DNA from: Candidatus Zixiibacteriota bacterium
GTDB lineage: Bacteria > Zixibacteria > MSB-5A5 > CAIYYT01
Length of the DNA: 8,039 bases
Reading direction: 5' to 3'
NCBI GenBank assembly: GCA_023134875.1
Contig: JAGLUH010000197.1
Coordinates: forward strand, 1 to 8,039
Shown here piece by piece: positions 1 to 5,514 of the stretch. Positions within the stretch are counted from its first letter, which is position 1; every line of letters starts with the position of its first letter. The notes under the pieces were generated by a model. That model was given only the letters and a program-made list of their open reading frames with translations, did not search any database and was not told the DNA's origin. A program made the translations under genes and the position numbers.

Positions 1-1
1 C

Positions 2-1456
2 AGCTCTTACGAACTGGAAGGCAAGCGGTACCAGTTGGAAAAAGCGTTCTTCGAGGCTGATAAGCGAATGCAGAACTTCAATGTCAAACCGGAACTTCGC
101 ACTGCTGCCGATTTTACCTACTTAGTTGACGGTTATCGCCAGGTACACCTTCTGTTTACAGAGCTTTTTCCGAATATGGCAAGCAGCGATTCCCTTCATC
201 CGGTGGAGATGGAAGCCGCCTTTATCGCCGGTAGGGCCCTGCTGAGAGCCGGCAGTATATTTATAGGCGGCGACCAGGTGGACAGCGCCCGGGCGATACT
301 CGATCAAGTGCTGGAGACGGACTATTTCGCGTTGAAACATCATCACGAAGCCCTGCTCCTTGCCGGTCACGTTGCCAAGCGCCAGGGCCGCTGGCTTGAT
401 GCGGAAAACTACTATATGGAGTTACTTAGGTCATACTATCCGCCAGTGGTAAATGGTATCCTGCCAGTCATTGAAGTGCTTGAATTGCCCAAGACTATTG
501 TCGGTCATTATGGCGCCTTGGGGGACAGGGAAACGGCTGCCGAAAAGGCGAATTGGGCGGTCACCTACTACCATAATCTCTTAAAAATCAAGGAGCTGGG
601 AAGTACGCCATTTTCCTTGATGGTTACCCGATTCTTAGCAGAGATGTACAATGCCATTGGTCAATACGACAAGTCGGCCGCCCTGCTGCAGACCGTGGTG
701 GATTCAACTGGAGCGGTATTGCCGGCGGCCCGGGTGTTGATTGCCGATCTCTATTTCACCCGATTGGACAAGAAAAAGGAAGCGGTCGAAATCTATCAGG
801 ATATTGTTGAGACCACCCAGGATTCCCTATTGAAAGCGCGTGTTTATTTGAAGCTGGCCACGATTGCTTTCGGCAACAAGATCTATAACCGGGGACGTCA
901 ATACCTGGAGCAGTTGAAAAAGGAGTACGGCCGGGGTCGGCAGATATCAATACAGGCTCAGCAACTGCTGGCCCGAAGTTTTGAAGATGAGGGGGAGTGG
1001 CAGCGGGCGCTGCAGGAGTATCAGTTTCTGCTTGCTCAATACCCGGACAGCCCGGAAGCCCTGGAGGTGCTATCCTATTTGCCTGATTACTGCGAAAAAA
1101 TCGGGCAGCCTGAGTTAGTGAAAACCTGGACTGACAAAGCGGAAACCGAACTGGGAAAGATTGTTAACGAGCATTCCGGTCGACAGCTCGGCTTGATGGC
1201 TTCCGGTCATCTTGCCCGATTTTATCTAATGCACGAGAAGCCGCAGCAGGCGATAGATCAATTACAGCGAATACGGCGAGAATACCCGAAATCAGCCCAT
1301 GCCGCCGACGCTTTGCTCAAGATCGGCCTGATTTATGATAACAATTTGAACAATCCGCAGAGCGCGATCGCCGCTTATGAAGAATTTGTGAAACTGTATC
1401 CCAACTCTATTGTAAGAGGAAAAGTCGAGAAAGAAATCGAGAGGCTGAAAAAATAA
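2..1456 (+). CDS. TPR-repeat protein, 5'-truncated by the window edge
   Basis: The reading frame is open from the first complete codon (position 2) to the TAA at 1454-1456, so the true start lies outside the window. The first start-like codon inside is a TTG at 35 with no Shine-Dalgarno, and the upstream codons (SSYELEGKRYQLEKAF) read as ordinary protein, so I extend to the edge. About 484 residues are visible. They are helical, with TPR-like units at roughly residues 114-145, 209-234, 242-270, 279-310, 317-350, 398-431 and 434-469; the last two units and the one before end in the usual YPxS/YPDS turn. TPR arrays of this type are protein-protein scaffolds, often in periplasmic or outer-membrane lipoproteins related to BamD/YbgF. 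The missing N-terminus probably holds the export signal, but that cannot be seen. It is probably co-transcribed with the secreted protein 24 bp downstream. The partner and exact role are unknown. Confidence 0.85.
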   Translation, partial: SSYELEGKRYQLEKAFFEADKRMQNFNVKPELRTAADFTYLVDGYRQVHLLFTELFPNMASSDSLHPVEMEAAFIAGRALLRAGSIFIGGDQVDSARAILDQVLETDYFALKHHHEALLLAGHVAKRQGRWLDAENYYMELLRSYYPPVVNGILPVIEVLELPKTIVGHYGALGDRETAAEKANWAVTYYHNLLKIKELGSTPFSLMVTRFLAEMYNAIGQYDKSAALLQTVVDSTGAVLPAARVLIADLYFTRLDKKKEAVEIYQDIVETTQDSLLKARVYLKLATIAFGNKIYNRGRQYLEQLKKEYGRGRQISIQAQQLLARSFEDEGEWQRALQEYQFLLAQYPDSPEALEVLSYLPDYCEKIGQPELVKTWTDKAETELGKIVNEHSGRQLGLMASGHLARFYLMHEKPQQAIDQLQRIRREYPKSAHAADALLKIGLIYDNNLNNPQSAIAAYEEFVKLYPNSIVRGKVEKEIERLKK

Positions 1457-1480
1457 CAACCCACTGCGAGGAGGGAGAGG

Positions 1481-2059
1481 ATGAAACGATACCTCTATCT
1501 AACTTGTGCATTGCTGGCGGTTGCCGCATTCAGCGTGCCGCTGCTGGCCGAGGACAAAGTAAACCAACCGAAGGATTCATTCGGGCGCATCGATGTTGCC
1601 GAGGTGGTAGTGCAACAGTTGAAAGGGAGCCAGTTCTCGCTGACATTGAACTGGGCCAACGACCAGGAACTTGCAGCTCTGACCTATCCGCTGTTGGTTA
1701 CCGGCAAGAACTTCAGGATGCACTATGATTCAATTAGCTGGGTGGGGCGCGCTGAGTATTTCTCGGTCAAATCATCGCGACCGATCGATTCAATGCAACA
1801 GGTTCTAGTCGGTTTCATCAACGATCTCGGCGAAGGCAAGCCGCCCCTGGCGGATTCGAGCGGCACGGTGGCGACCCTGTTCTTCACTGCGGAGGTAGGT
1901 AAGAAGAAGGTTGATATTTGTGATATTATTGTCGACACAGTATTCATTCTCCCTTCAAATGTTCTTTTTGCAGTTACACCGGGCGGCAAGGCGAATGTCC
2001 ATCCTGAATACCGGCTAGTGAGGATATCCACCGACGGTAAACCTGTTAAGTGCAAGTAA
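1481..2059 (+). CDS. secreted protein with a cohesin-like beta domain
   Basis: This is a 192-residue protein with a clear signal peptide: basic MKRY, a hydrophobic stretch at 5-22 and a likely cut near LLA|ED (residue 23). The mature part is beta-rich. It has the order typical of cohesin-like sandwiches in extracellular proteins: a strand with 'SLTLNWANDQEL' (53-64), a 'YPLLV' strand (69-73), a 'DSISWVGRAEYF' segment (83-94), 'VLVGFINDLGEGKPPLADSSG' around 108-128, and 'VATLFFTAEVG' (130-140). Two cysteines, C147 and C191, could form a disulfide after export. The family call rests on pattern memory and is moderate. No dockerin partner is visible. The start is supported by a purine-rich GAGGAGGGAGAGG run directly before the ATG at 1481. 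It sits 24 bp after the TPR gene and before a terminator at 2094, so it is the last gene of that operon. Confidence 0.72.
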   Translation: MKRYLYLTCALLAVAAFSVPLLAEDKVNQPKDSFGRIDVAEVVVQQLKGSQFSLTLNWANDQELAALTYPLLVTGKNFRMHYDSISWVGRAEYFSVKSSRPIDSMQQVLVGFINDLGEGKPPLADSSGTVATLFFTAEVGKKKVDICDIIVDTVFILPSNVLFAVTPGGKANVHPEYRLVRISTDGKPVKCK

Positions 2060-2093
2060 TTGAAAACCAACATATTTAAAGTCTAATAGAGAG

Positions 2094-2116
2094 GCCCCGG
2101 TTTACCGGGGCTTTTC
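2094..2116 (+). terminator. intrinsic terminator of the TPR/cohesin-like operon
   Basis: A perfect 7-bp GC stem GCCCCGG/CCGGGGC with a TTTA loop is followed by TTTTC. It lies 34 bp after the stop codon of the cohesin-like gene, as expected for a rho-independent terminator on the + strand. Confidence 0.88.
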
Positions 2117-2310
2117 TGTAACATTATCCGACAGTAGTGATTTCCCCCCAACTACAAGATATCCAATCAGATAGCCTTGCCGATGCAAATCAGGGAACGA
2201 AGAAGTGTCGGGTTTGCGTACAGTTCGAGCACCCGAAAAATCGACGTTCAGAATCCCACTTATAAGTTCTTAACTGTCAACGAATTAGCTGGCCGAATCG
2301 GGGAAAAATA
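2117..2310. other. intergenic region upstream of the sigma-54 promoter
   Basis: No credible gene was found here. Visible elements are an inverted repeat TCGGGT...ACCCGA (2208-2236), a perfect 10-bp palindrome ACTTATAAGT (2258-2267) and a short AGTT/AACT repeat next to it (2265-2275). Because the next element is a sigma-54 promoter, this stretch is where an enhancer-binding activator would be expected to dock. Confidence 0.5.
2208..2236. promoter_or_regulatory. candidate upstream activator site (inverted repeat)
   Basis: TCGGGT (2208-2213) and ACCCGA (2231-2236) form a perfect 6-bp inverted repeat with a 17-nt spacer, about 100-130 bp before the predicted transcription start. Sigma-54 promoters need an enhancer-binding protein at this kind of distance. 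Binding by a PrsR-type regulator is an inference only, and a repeat this short can arise by chance. Confidence 0.3.
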
Positions 2311-2328
2311 TTGGCACGCGGTTTGCTT
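2311..2328 (+). promoter_or_regulatory. sigma-54 (RpoN) -24/-12 promoter
   Basis: TTGGCACG-CGGT-TTGCTT matches the sigma-54 consensus TGGCACG-N4-TTGC(A/T) at every core position. The invariant GG (2313-2314) and GC (2325-2326) are exactly 10 bp apart. Initiation would fall near 2337-2338, leaving a leader of about 33 nt before the PEP-CTERM ATG. It points at that gene, with nothing in between except the Shine-Dalgarno. Confidence 0.92.
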
Positions 2329-2370
2329 AAGCTAAGAGGCAGAATGAAGATTAACTTTAGGAGGTTCTAA

Positions 2371-3171
2371 ATGAAGTTGATGAAGCTGATAGTAGCCACG
2401 GGATTGATGGTTGGCTTGATGGCCGGACCGGCAACTGCCGTACCTAGCTGGAATTACTACGATTTCGGTACTTTTAACAATACGGTTTTTGATGAGCACA
2501 ATAATACGGCTGATATTTCCTACCCTGGTCACGGTTTTGTACCGTCGCCCGGTCTGGATGACGAAGGCGGCGAGCTTTATGATATTGAAGGGCTCAACTT
2601 CGCCTACGAAAATGACTCAATCTATATTTCCCTGACGAGTACATTTGGTCCTGGCGTCAATTCTCTCTTCTGGGGAACTGTCTTTGCGACCGGCGATCTT
2701 TTCTTTGGTTTTGACGGCGCCTATGATATGTTTGCCATCGAACTCAACCCGCCTAGCAAACCAACGGGTACCAACCTATGGGAGGTTCATGCCTGGGACT
2801 ACATCACGGACAAACCGGGGACCTATTACAATAATCCGGCAATCCGTTTCGGTGTCGGCGCCTATCAAGTCGCCTGCGGCACCAACCTGGGCGGCGTTGA
2901 CTATATGCTGTCACTCTATGACCAGTATGAGCCTAATCCGATGTATGCAGGTGAAAAGGACACCTATGTTTGGGAGTTCCGTTTTGCCGCCAGTCAGCTT
3001 GGCGTCAATATCATGGATTACAGCACCATCAATTTCCATAACACGATGGAGTGCGGTAACGATCTGCTGGAGAAGGAATACCAGATTGGGGTTGTTCCTG
3101 AACCGAGCACGATGATTCTTCTCGGTCTTGGCCTGCTTGGTGTCGGTGTGTATCGGCGTCGTCGGAAATAG
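2371..3171 (+). CDS. PEP-CTERM sorting-domain surface protein
   Basis: This is a 266-residue exported protein. Residues 1-23 form a signal peptide (MKLMK start, hydrophobic core, ATA|VP cut). The C-terminus carries the full tripartite PEP-CTERM signal: VPEPST at 242-247, a hydrophobic Leu/Gly-rich helix at about 248-261, and the basic tail RRRRK at 262-266. In characterised systems an exosortase (EpsH/XrtA type) recognises and cuts this signal so the protein is released to the outer surface or exopolysaccharide. The 218-residue core is aromatic- and Gly/Asn-rich, acidic and mostly beta-like; its two cysteines (in VACGTN and MECGN) could form a disulfide. I do not recognise a named core domain, so its binding role is unknown. 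The start is set by AGGAGGT (2359-2365), six bases before the ATG. Expression is predicted to depend on sigma-54, and a bidirectional terminator follows. No exosortase gene is in the window. Confidence 0.93.
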   Translation: MKLMKLIVATGLMVGLMAGPATAVPSWNYYDFGTFNNTVFDEHNNTADISYPGHGFVPSPGLDDEGGELYDIEGLNFAYENDSIYISLTSTFGPGVNSLFWGTVFATGDLFFGFDGAYDMFAIELNPPSKPTGTNLWEVHAWDYITDKPGTYYNNPAIRFGVGAYQVACGTNLGGVDYMLSLYDQYEPNPMYAGEKDTYVWEFRFAASQLGVNIMDYSTINFHNTMECGNDLLEKEYQIGVVPEPSTMILLGLGLLGVGVYRRRRK

Positions 3172-3207
3172 GCGCGACTAAAGAGACTTACTGGAGCACA
3201 CACATAG

Positions 3208-3240
3208 AAAAGCCGTATCCTTTCCGGGATACGGCTTTTT
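3208..3240. terminator. bidirectional terminator between the PEP-CTERM gene and atl
   Basis: AAAAGCCGTATCC pairs perfectly with GGATACGGCTTTT around a six-base TTTCCG loop (13 bp). It is flanked by a T run on the + strand and by a T run on the - strand. It lies between two convergent genes, 36 bp after the PEP-CTERM stop and 58 bp from the atl stop, so it can serve both. Confidence 0.9.
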
Positions 3241-3298
3241 CCTTTTCCTAATAGGCTTTTCCGCACCAGAAATGGTGGCCCACCGGTAGAAGAGAAGG

Positions 3299-3610
3299 TT
3301 AAGATAGCGACCAGAGACAGCGGTCAAGATCGATGGAATCATTATCGTCGAAGAGTATCCCCTCTTCTTCCAGCAGCGCTTTCTGAAGTTCATATCCCTG
3401 GTTCGGTTTCAGAGATATGTGCCCCTGGCGGTTAATAACCCGATGCCAGGGTAATTCATCCTTACGGGAAGAGGAGCGCAGCACCCGCACTACCTGACGC
3501 GCGGCGCGGGGATTGCCGGCCTGCGCCGCAATCAGACCATACGTCGCCACCCTGCCGCGCGGTATCTGCTTGATGATATCCTTTATTCTCTGAGTAAGTG
3601 ATGTTTTCAT
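3299..3610 (-). CDS. atl: alkyltransferase-like protein (ATL), O6-alkylguanine sensor
   Basis: This 103-residue protein is the DNA-binding domain of the MGMT family standing alone. The active-site PCHR motif is replaced by PWHRV (P54-W55-H56-R57), the hallmark of ATL proteins (E. coli YbaZ, S. pombe Atl1). Without the Cys it cannot take up the alkyl group. ATLs flip out O6-alkylguanine, bend the DNA and hand the lesion to nucleotide excision repair. Family landmarks are present: Tyr24 in VATYG, which would rotate the phosphate of the flipped base, and the arginine finger R38 in the recognition helix (RAARQVVRVL). They match Atl1 Tyr25 and Arg39 with a one-residue offset. Length is normal and the protein appears complete and cytoplasmic. 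The ATG at 3610 has only a weak, distant AGG-type ribosome site. Two similar palindromes lie over and just before the start codon. The gene converges on the PEP-CTERM gene but shares no function with it. Confidence 0.93.
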   Translation of the reverse strand: MKTSLTQRIKDIIKQIPRGRVATYGLIAAQAGNPRAARQVVRVLRSSSRKDELPWHRVINRQGHISLKPNQGYELQKALLEEEGILFDDNDSIDLDRCLWSLS

Positions 3611-3648
3611 CTGCTCAGATTAAACCTACGGTTGCATCTGTTCAGATG
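3608..3648. promoter_or_regulatory. paired CATCTG-NN-CAGATG palindromes at the atl start
   Basis: CATCTGCTCAGAT (3608-3620) overlaps the atl start codon, and CATCTGTTCAGATG (3635-3648) lies just upstream. Both are nearly the same dyad (ATCTG-NN-CAGAT), and their centres are 27 bp apart. Two matching dyads at a start codon suggest an operator pair; the regulator is unknown. Confidence 0.4.
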
Positions 3649-4160
3649 TTTCCGTTAATCAGTGTGAATGTCGAAAGTGCAAGACTTTTAACCTCCAGTC
3701 TGAGCTTTCTGACTGCAAGCACCTCAGGCAGATCGCAAGACCCCGCCTGTCGCCTCCGGCTCGTAGTTACTATGGTATGAAAGGAGCGGCGGTTCTGGTG
3801 ATTGCGCCGGGAGTAAAATGCGAGCGCCTGGAAGTCTTCCCACTACCAGAGTCCGAAGAACTTGAAGTTGACTGCACCGTTGCAGCTTTGTCTGAATGCG
3901 TACCTCAAGCTGGCAGAGGACGGGAAACGCTCTGGTGTAAGTTAAAAGGAGAACTGCAAGCTTGGGTCAGAAAGATCGCTATCGTCAGTCGGTTGCGGTG
4001 AAGCAATAGTCGCCCGGGGTAGGCTGGTTGTCGGCGATCCGCTTAACTCTCATCATAGCGGGTGGGCTACTGACTGAGGCGGGCAAGACCTGACGGAACT
4101 TCTGAGTGAAACTCATGTCCTTTGTTTTTACACTACCGTCCGATATTTCCGCCCAGGGAC
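3649..4160. other. gene-poor region between atl and the YbjQ-family gene
   Basis: No convincing gene was seen. On the + strand one frame stays open from 3624 to the TGA at 3999-4001 (125 codons). Its only ATG is at 3777, there is no Shine-Dalgarno, and I recognise nothing in the product. The first half of that frame is Cys-rich (CECRKC near 3663-3680). It could be a decayed gene or chance. A short inverted repeat CAGTC...GACTG sits at 3696-3715. The right end carries the mosaic repeat at 4061-4103 and a small dyad TGAGT-GAA-ACTCA at 4103-4115. Confidence 0.4.
4061..4103 (+). repeat. mosaic intergenic repeat, left copy
   Basis: It contains the 17-mer GGTGGGCTACTGACTGA (4061-4077), then GCGGGCAAGACC, then TGACGGAACTTCT (4091-4103). 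The first and last blocks recur fused together at 4841-4867, and the middle block recurs inverted at 4753-4768. The two copies flank the YbjQ-family gene. Confidence 0.8.
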
Positions 4161-4718
4161 CTATTCGCTGAGCTTGACAGCTGTGCCGTATGCAAGAAGC
4201 TCTGCGGCACTACCTACAACGCTGGTAGTCATATAGCGAATATTGATTATCGCATGCGCCCCCATCTTCTCAGCATTAGCGATCATCCTATTAGTCGCTA
4301 TCTTACGAGCTCTTCCCATCATCTCTGTGTACTCGGTTAGTTCGCCGCCAAGGACCAATCGGACTATGGCAGACAAGTCTTTTCCAAGCCAGATTGCAAA
4401 TACAGTATGGCCTTGAGCCAAACCTAGAATTTCAGTAATCTTTCGGCCGGGTATTTCCGCAGAATTCTGTAGCAAAACCCGAAGTTGGGATTCAGTAAGC
4501 GAAGATTCCTTTCCTGATGTCTTGGTTATCTTTTGTTCGAGAGCTACAGTAAGCAAAACCAACAGGATACCACCCAAAAGGCAGAAAATTGCGATCCTAA
4601 GCCACCAAGGTACGACTGGATCGTCTTCAACAAACACATGCCAAGGTATCCCAACAAATATTGCAGTGAAGAGCCCGAGCACAAAAGCCAGCGAACCAAT
4701 GTACCGAATGATTTTCAT
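4161..4718 (-). CDS. membrane-anchored YbjQ-family (UPF0145) protein
   Basis: This protein has 185 residues from the chosen start. Two hydrophobic helices at about 5-24 and 38-60 form a membrane hairpin. A short linker leads to a C-terminal domain (about 83-185) with the YbjQ/DUF74 pattern: a small strand ending in PGRKITEILG, 'LGKDLSAIVRLVLGGELTEY' (111-130), 'MMGRARKIATNRMIANAEKMGAHAIINI' (133-160) and the closing 'LLAYGTAVKL' (174-183). E. coli YbjQ is about 107 residues and is only this domain, so the membrane part is an addition. The family forms oligomers; a heavy-metal-binding role has been proposed but is not established. An ATG four codons upstream (4728-4730) is in frame, but GGAGGTG (4721-4727) lies between the two ATGs, so the ATG at 4718 is the better start. 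The gene stands alone between related repeats. Confidence 0.85.
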   Translation of the reverse strand: MKIIRYIGSLAFVLGLFTAIFVGIPWHVFVEDDPVVPWWLRIAIFCLLGGILLVLLTVALEQKITKTSGKESSLTESQLRVLLQNSAEIPGRKITEILGLAQGHTVFAIWLGKDLSAIVRLVLGGELTEYTEMMGRARKIATNRMIANAEKMGAHAIINIRYMTTSVVGSAAELLAYGTAVKLSE

Positions 4719-4750
4719 AACACCTCCCATGAATAGGGTTATTCACTGTT

Positions 4751-4794
4751 CTGTCAGGTCTTGCCCGCGACGAAGTCGGGGTGTGACCTGACAG
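4751..4794. repeat. 44-bp nested palindrome
   Basis: The outer arms CTGTCAGGTC (4751-4760) and GACCTGACAG (4785-4794) are a perfect 10-bp inverted repeat. Inside is a second, imperfect dyad (CCCGCGAC-GAA-GTCGGGG). The left arm extended inward, GTCAGGTCTTGCCCGC, is the exact inverse of GCGGGCAAGACCTGAC at 4079-4094. Confidence 0.85.
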
Positions 4795-4820
4795 AGAAGC
4801 AAGACCTGCCGAAACTTTAA

Positions 4821-4846
4821 CCCACCTGGCGCTTCGCTGAGGTGGG
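4821..4846. repeat. CCCACCT/AGGTGGG hairpin
   Basis: The 7-bp arms at 4821-4827 and 4840-4846 enclose a small GCG-CTT-CGC inner stem. The right arm runs directly into the mosaic repeat, so the two appear to form one composite element. There is no T tract, so it is not a typical terminator. Confidence 0.75.
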
Positions 4847-4867
4847 CTACTGACTGACGGAACTTCT
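4841..4867 (+). repeat. mosaic intergenic repeat, right copy
   Basis: GGTGGGCTACTGACTGA overlaps TGACGGAACTTCT by three bases here. The left copy at 4061-4103 has the same two blocks separated by a 16-bp insertion. It is a direct repeat about 780 bp from the left copy, on the other side of the YbjQ-family gene. Confidence 0.8.
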
Positions 4868-4919
4868 AAACTGACCGAATCGGGGCTTTTGGGAGCGTCG
4901 GGCCACCCTCGTGTCGTGG

Positions 4920-5369
4920 TCACTCGTCCCAGGCACCCGGCTCGATGATCAACATGACTCGTTGCCTGAAATCCGGGTCTGAATCCATCAGCTCTTCAAG
5001 CGTTTTTAATCTAGCTGCCAATTCGATGTTGATCCGAACCTGTACGGCGTTGATAACGACGTAGTGAAGCCAGAATAGGCAGGGCAAGGTAATCACATAC
5101 CACCAACTTTTGCACCAAGTGAGATAGATGAGAAGAAGTGCGGCAATCCAAGTTAGTCGCCTCAAGATCAGCACAACGTTGAGCAAATACTGCAAGTATT
5201 TCGTTCCTTTGACCACGCGACCTAAGGCAATCGCATCTGGGTGCGAGATCGAATCAAGGAGTGTGGCATACGCAACCTCGGCCTCTTCCCGGTCGCTTTT
5301 GTGCAGTACCTCACGCCAAGCTTGGCGCTTTCTCTCCAACTCATCATGGGGCAGTTGTACGTTCTTCAC
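4920..5369 (-). CDS. small membrane protein of unknown function
   Basis: This is a 149-residue protein that I do not recognise. The N-terminal part (1-57) is charged and helical, with many Glu/Arg/Lys and a possible amphipathic or coiled segment (DELERKRQAWREVLHKSDREEAE). Two hydrophobic stretches follow at about 72-86 and 89-110, rich in Trp and Leu with one Cys in each. The tail (111-149) is amphipathic and acidic (RLKTLEELMDSDPDFRQR). This suggests a two-helix inner-membrane protein with both ends on the same side, probably cytoplasmic. The start is a GTG at 5369 preceded by ATAGGA at a distance of about seven bases. It is 145 bp downstream of the next membrane gene on the same strand, so an operon is possible but not tight. 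No catalytic motif is visible. Confidence 0.65.
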   Translation of the reverse strand: MKNVQLPHDELERKRQAWREVLHKSDREEAEVAYATLLDSISHPDAIALGRVVKGTKYLQYLLNVVLILRRLTWIAALLLIYLTWCKSWWYVITLPCLFWLHYVVINAVQVRINIELAARLKTLEELMDSDPDFRQRVMLIIEPGAWDE

Positions 5370-5514
5370 ACTCGATTCCTATCTCACTTCGCTTAGGGGT
5401 CGGGCACCTGCAAGAAAGTTCGGCGAGTCACCCGTTTCAGAAACGAGCGTGTCATTCGCCGCTCGCGTCTGTTCACCTTTCTTTTCCACGCAACCCACCC
5501 ATATCATACCCCCT

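Larger units (their letters stand above)
4719..4919. other. repeat-packed spacer upstream of the YbjQ-family gene
   Basis: These 201 bp hold a 44-bp nested palindrome (4751-4794), a GCAAGACCTG block (4799-4808), a CCCACCT/AGGTGGG hairpin (4821-4846) and the right copy of the mosaic repeat (4841-4867). Open frames across it give low-complexity products and look accidental. A - strand promoter for the YbjQ-family gene must lie here or in the repeats, but I cannot point to one. Confidence 0.6.

Noticed and set aside
35..37. TTG as the start codon of the TPR gene
   Set aside because: There is no Shine-Dalgarno, and the frame is open and protein-like up to the window edge, so the gene is truncated rather than starting here.
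4103..4131. TGAGT-GAA-ACTCA dyad followed by a T run as a terminator
   Set aside because: The stem is only 5 bp and AT-rich, the T run is too far away, and no + strand gene ends just upstream.
4728..4730. Upstream ATG as the start of the YbjQ-family gene
   Set aside because: The GGAGGTG ribosome site lies downstream of this ATG and directly before the ATG at 4718, so the latter is favoured.
4522..4791. + strand open frames opposite the YbjQ-family gene
   Set aside because: They are antisense to a gene with a clear family match and ribosome site, and their products are Ser/Arg/Pro-rich low-complexity sequence.
4627..4923. - strand open frame across the repeat block
   Set aside because: It runs through palindromic repeats and out of frame into the YbjQ-family gene; the product shows no domain.
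5433..5445. CGTTTC-A-GAAACG dyad between the two small membrane genes
   Set aside because: It is a perfect 6-bp dyad but isolated, with no T tract and no second copy; not enough to call an operator or terminator.
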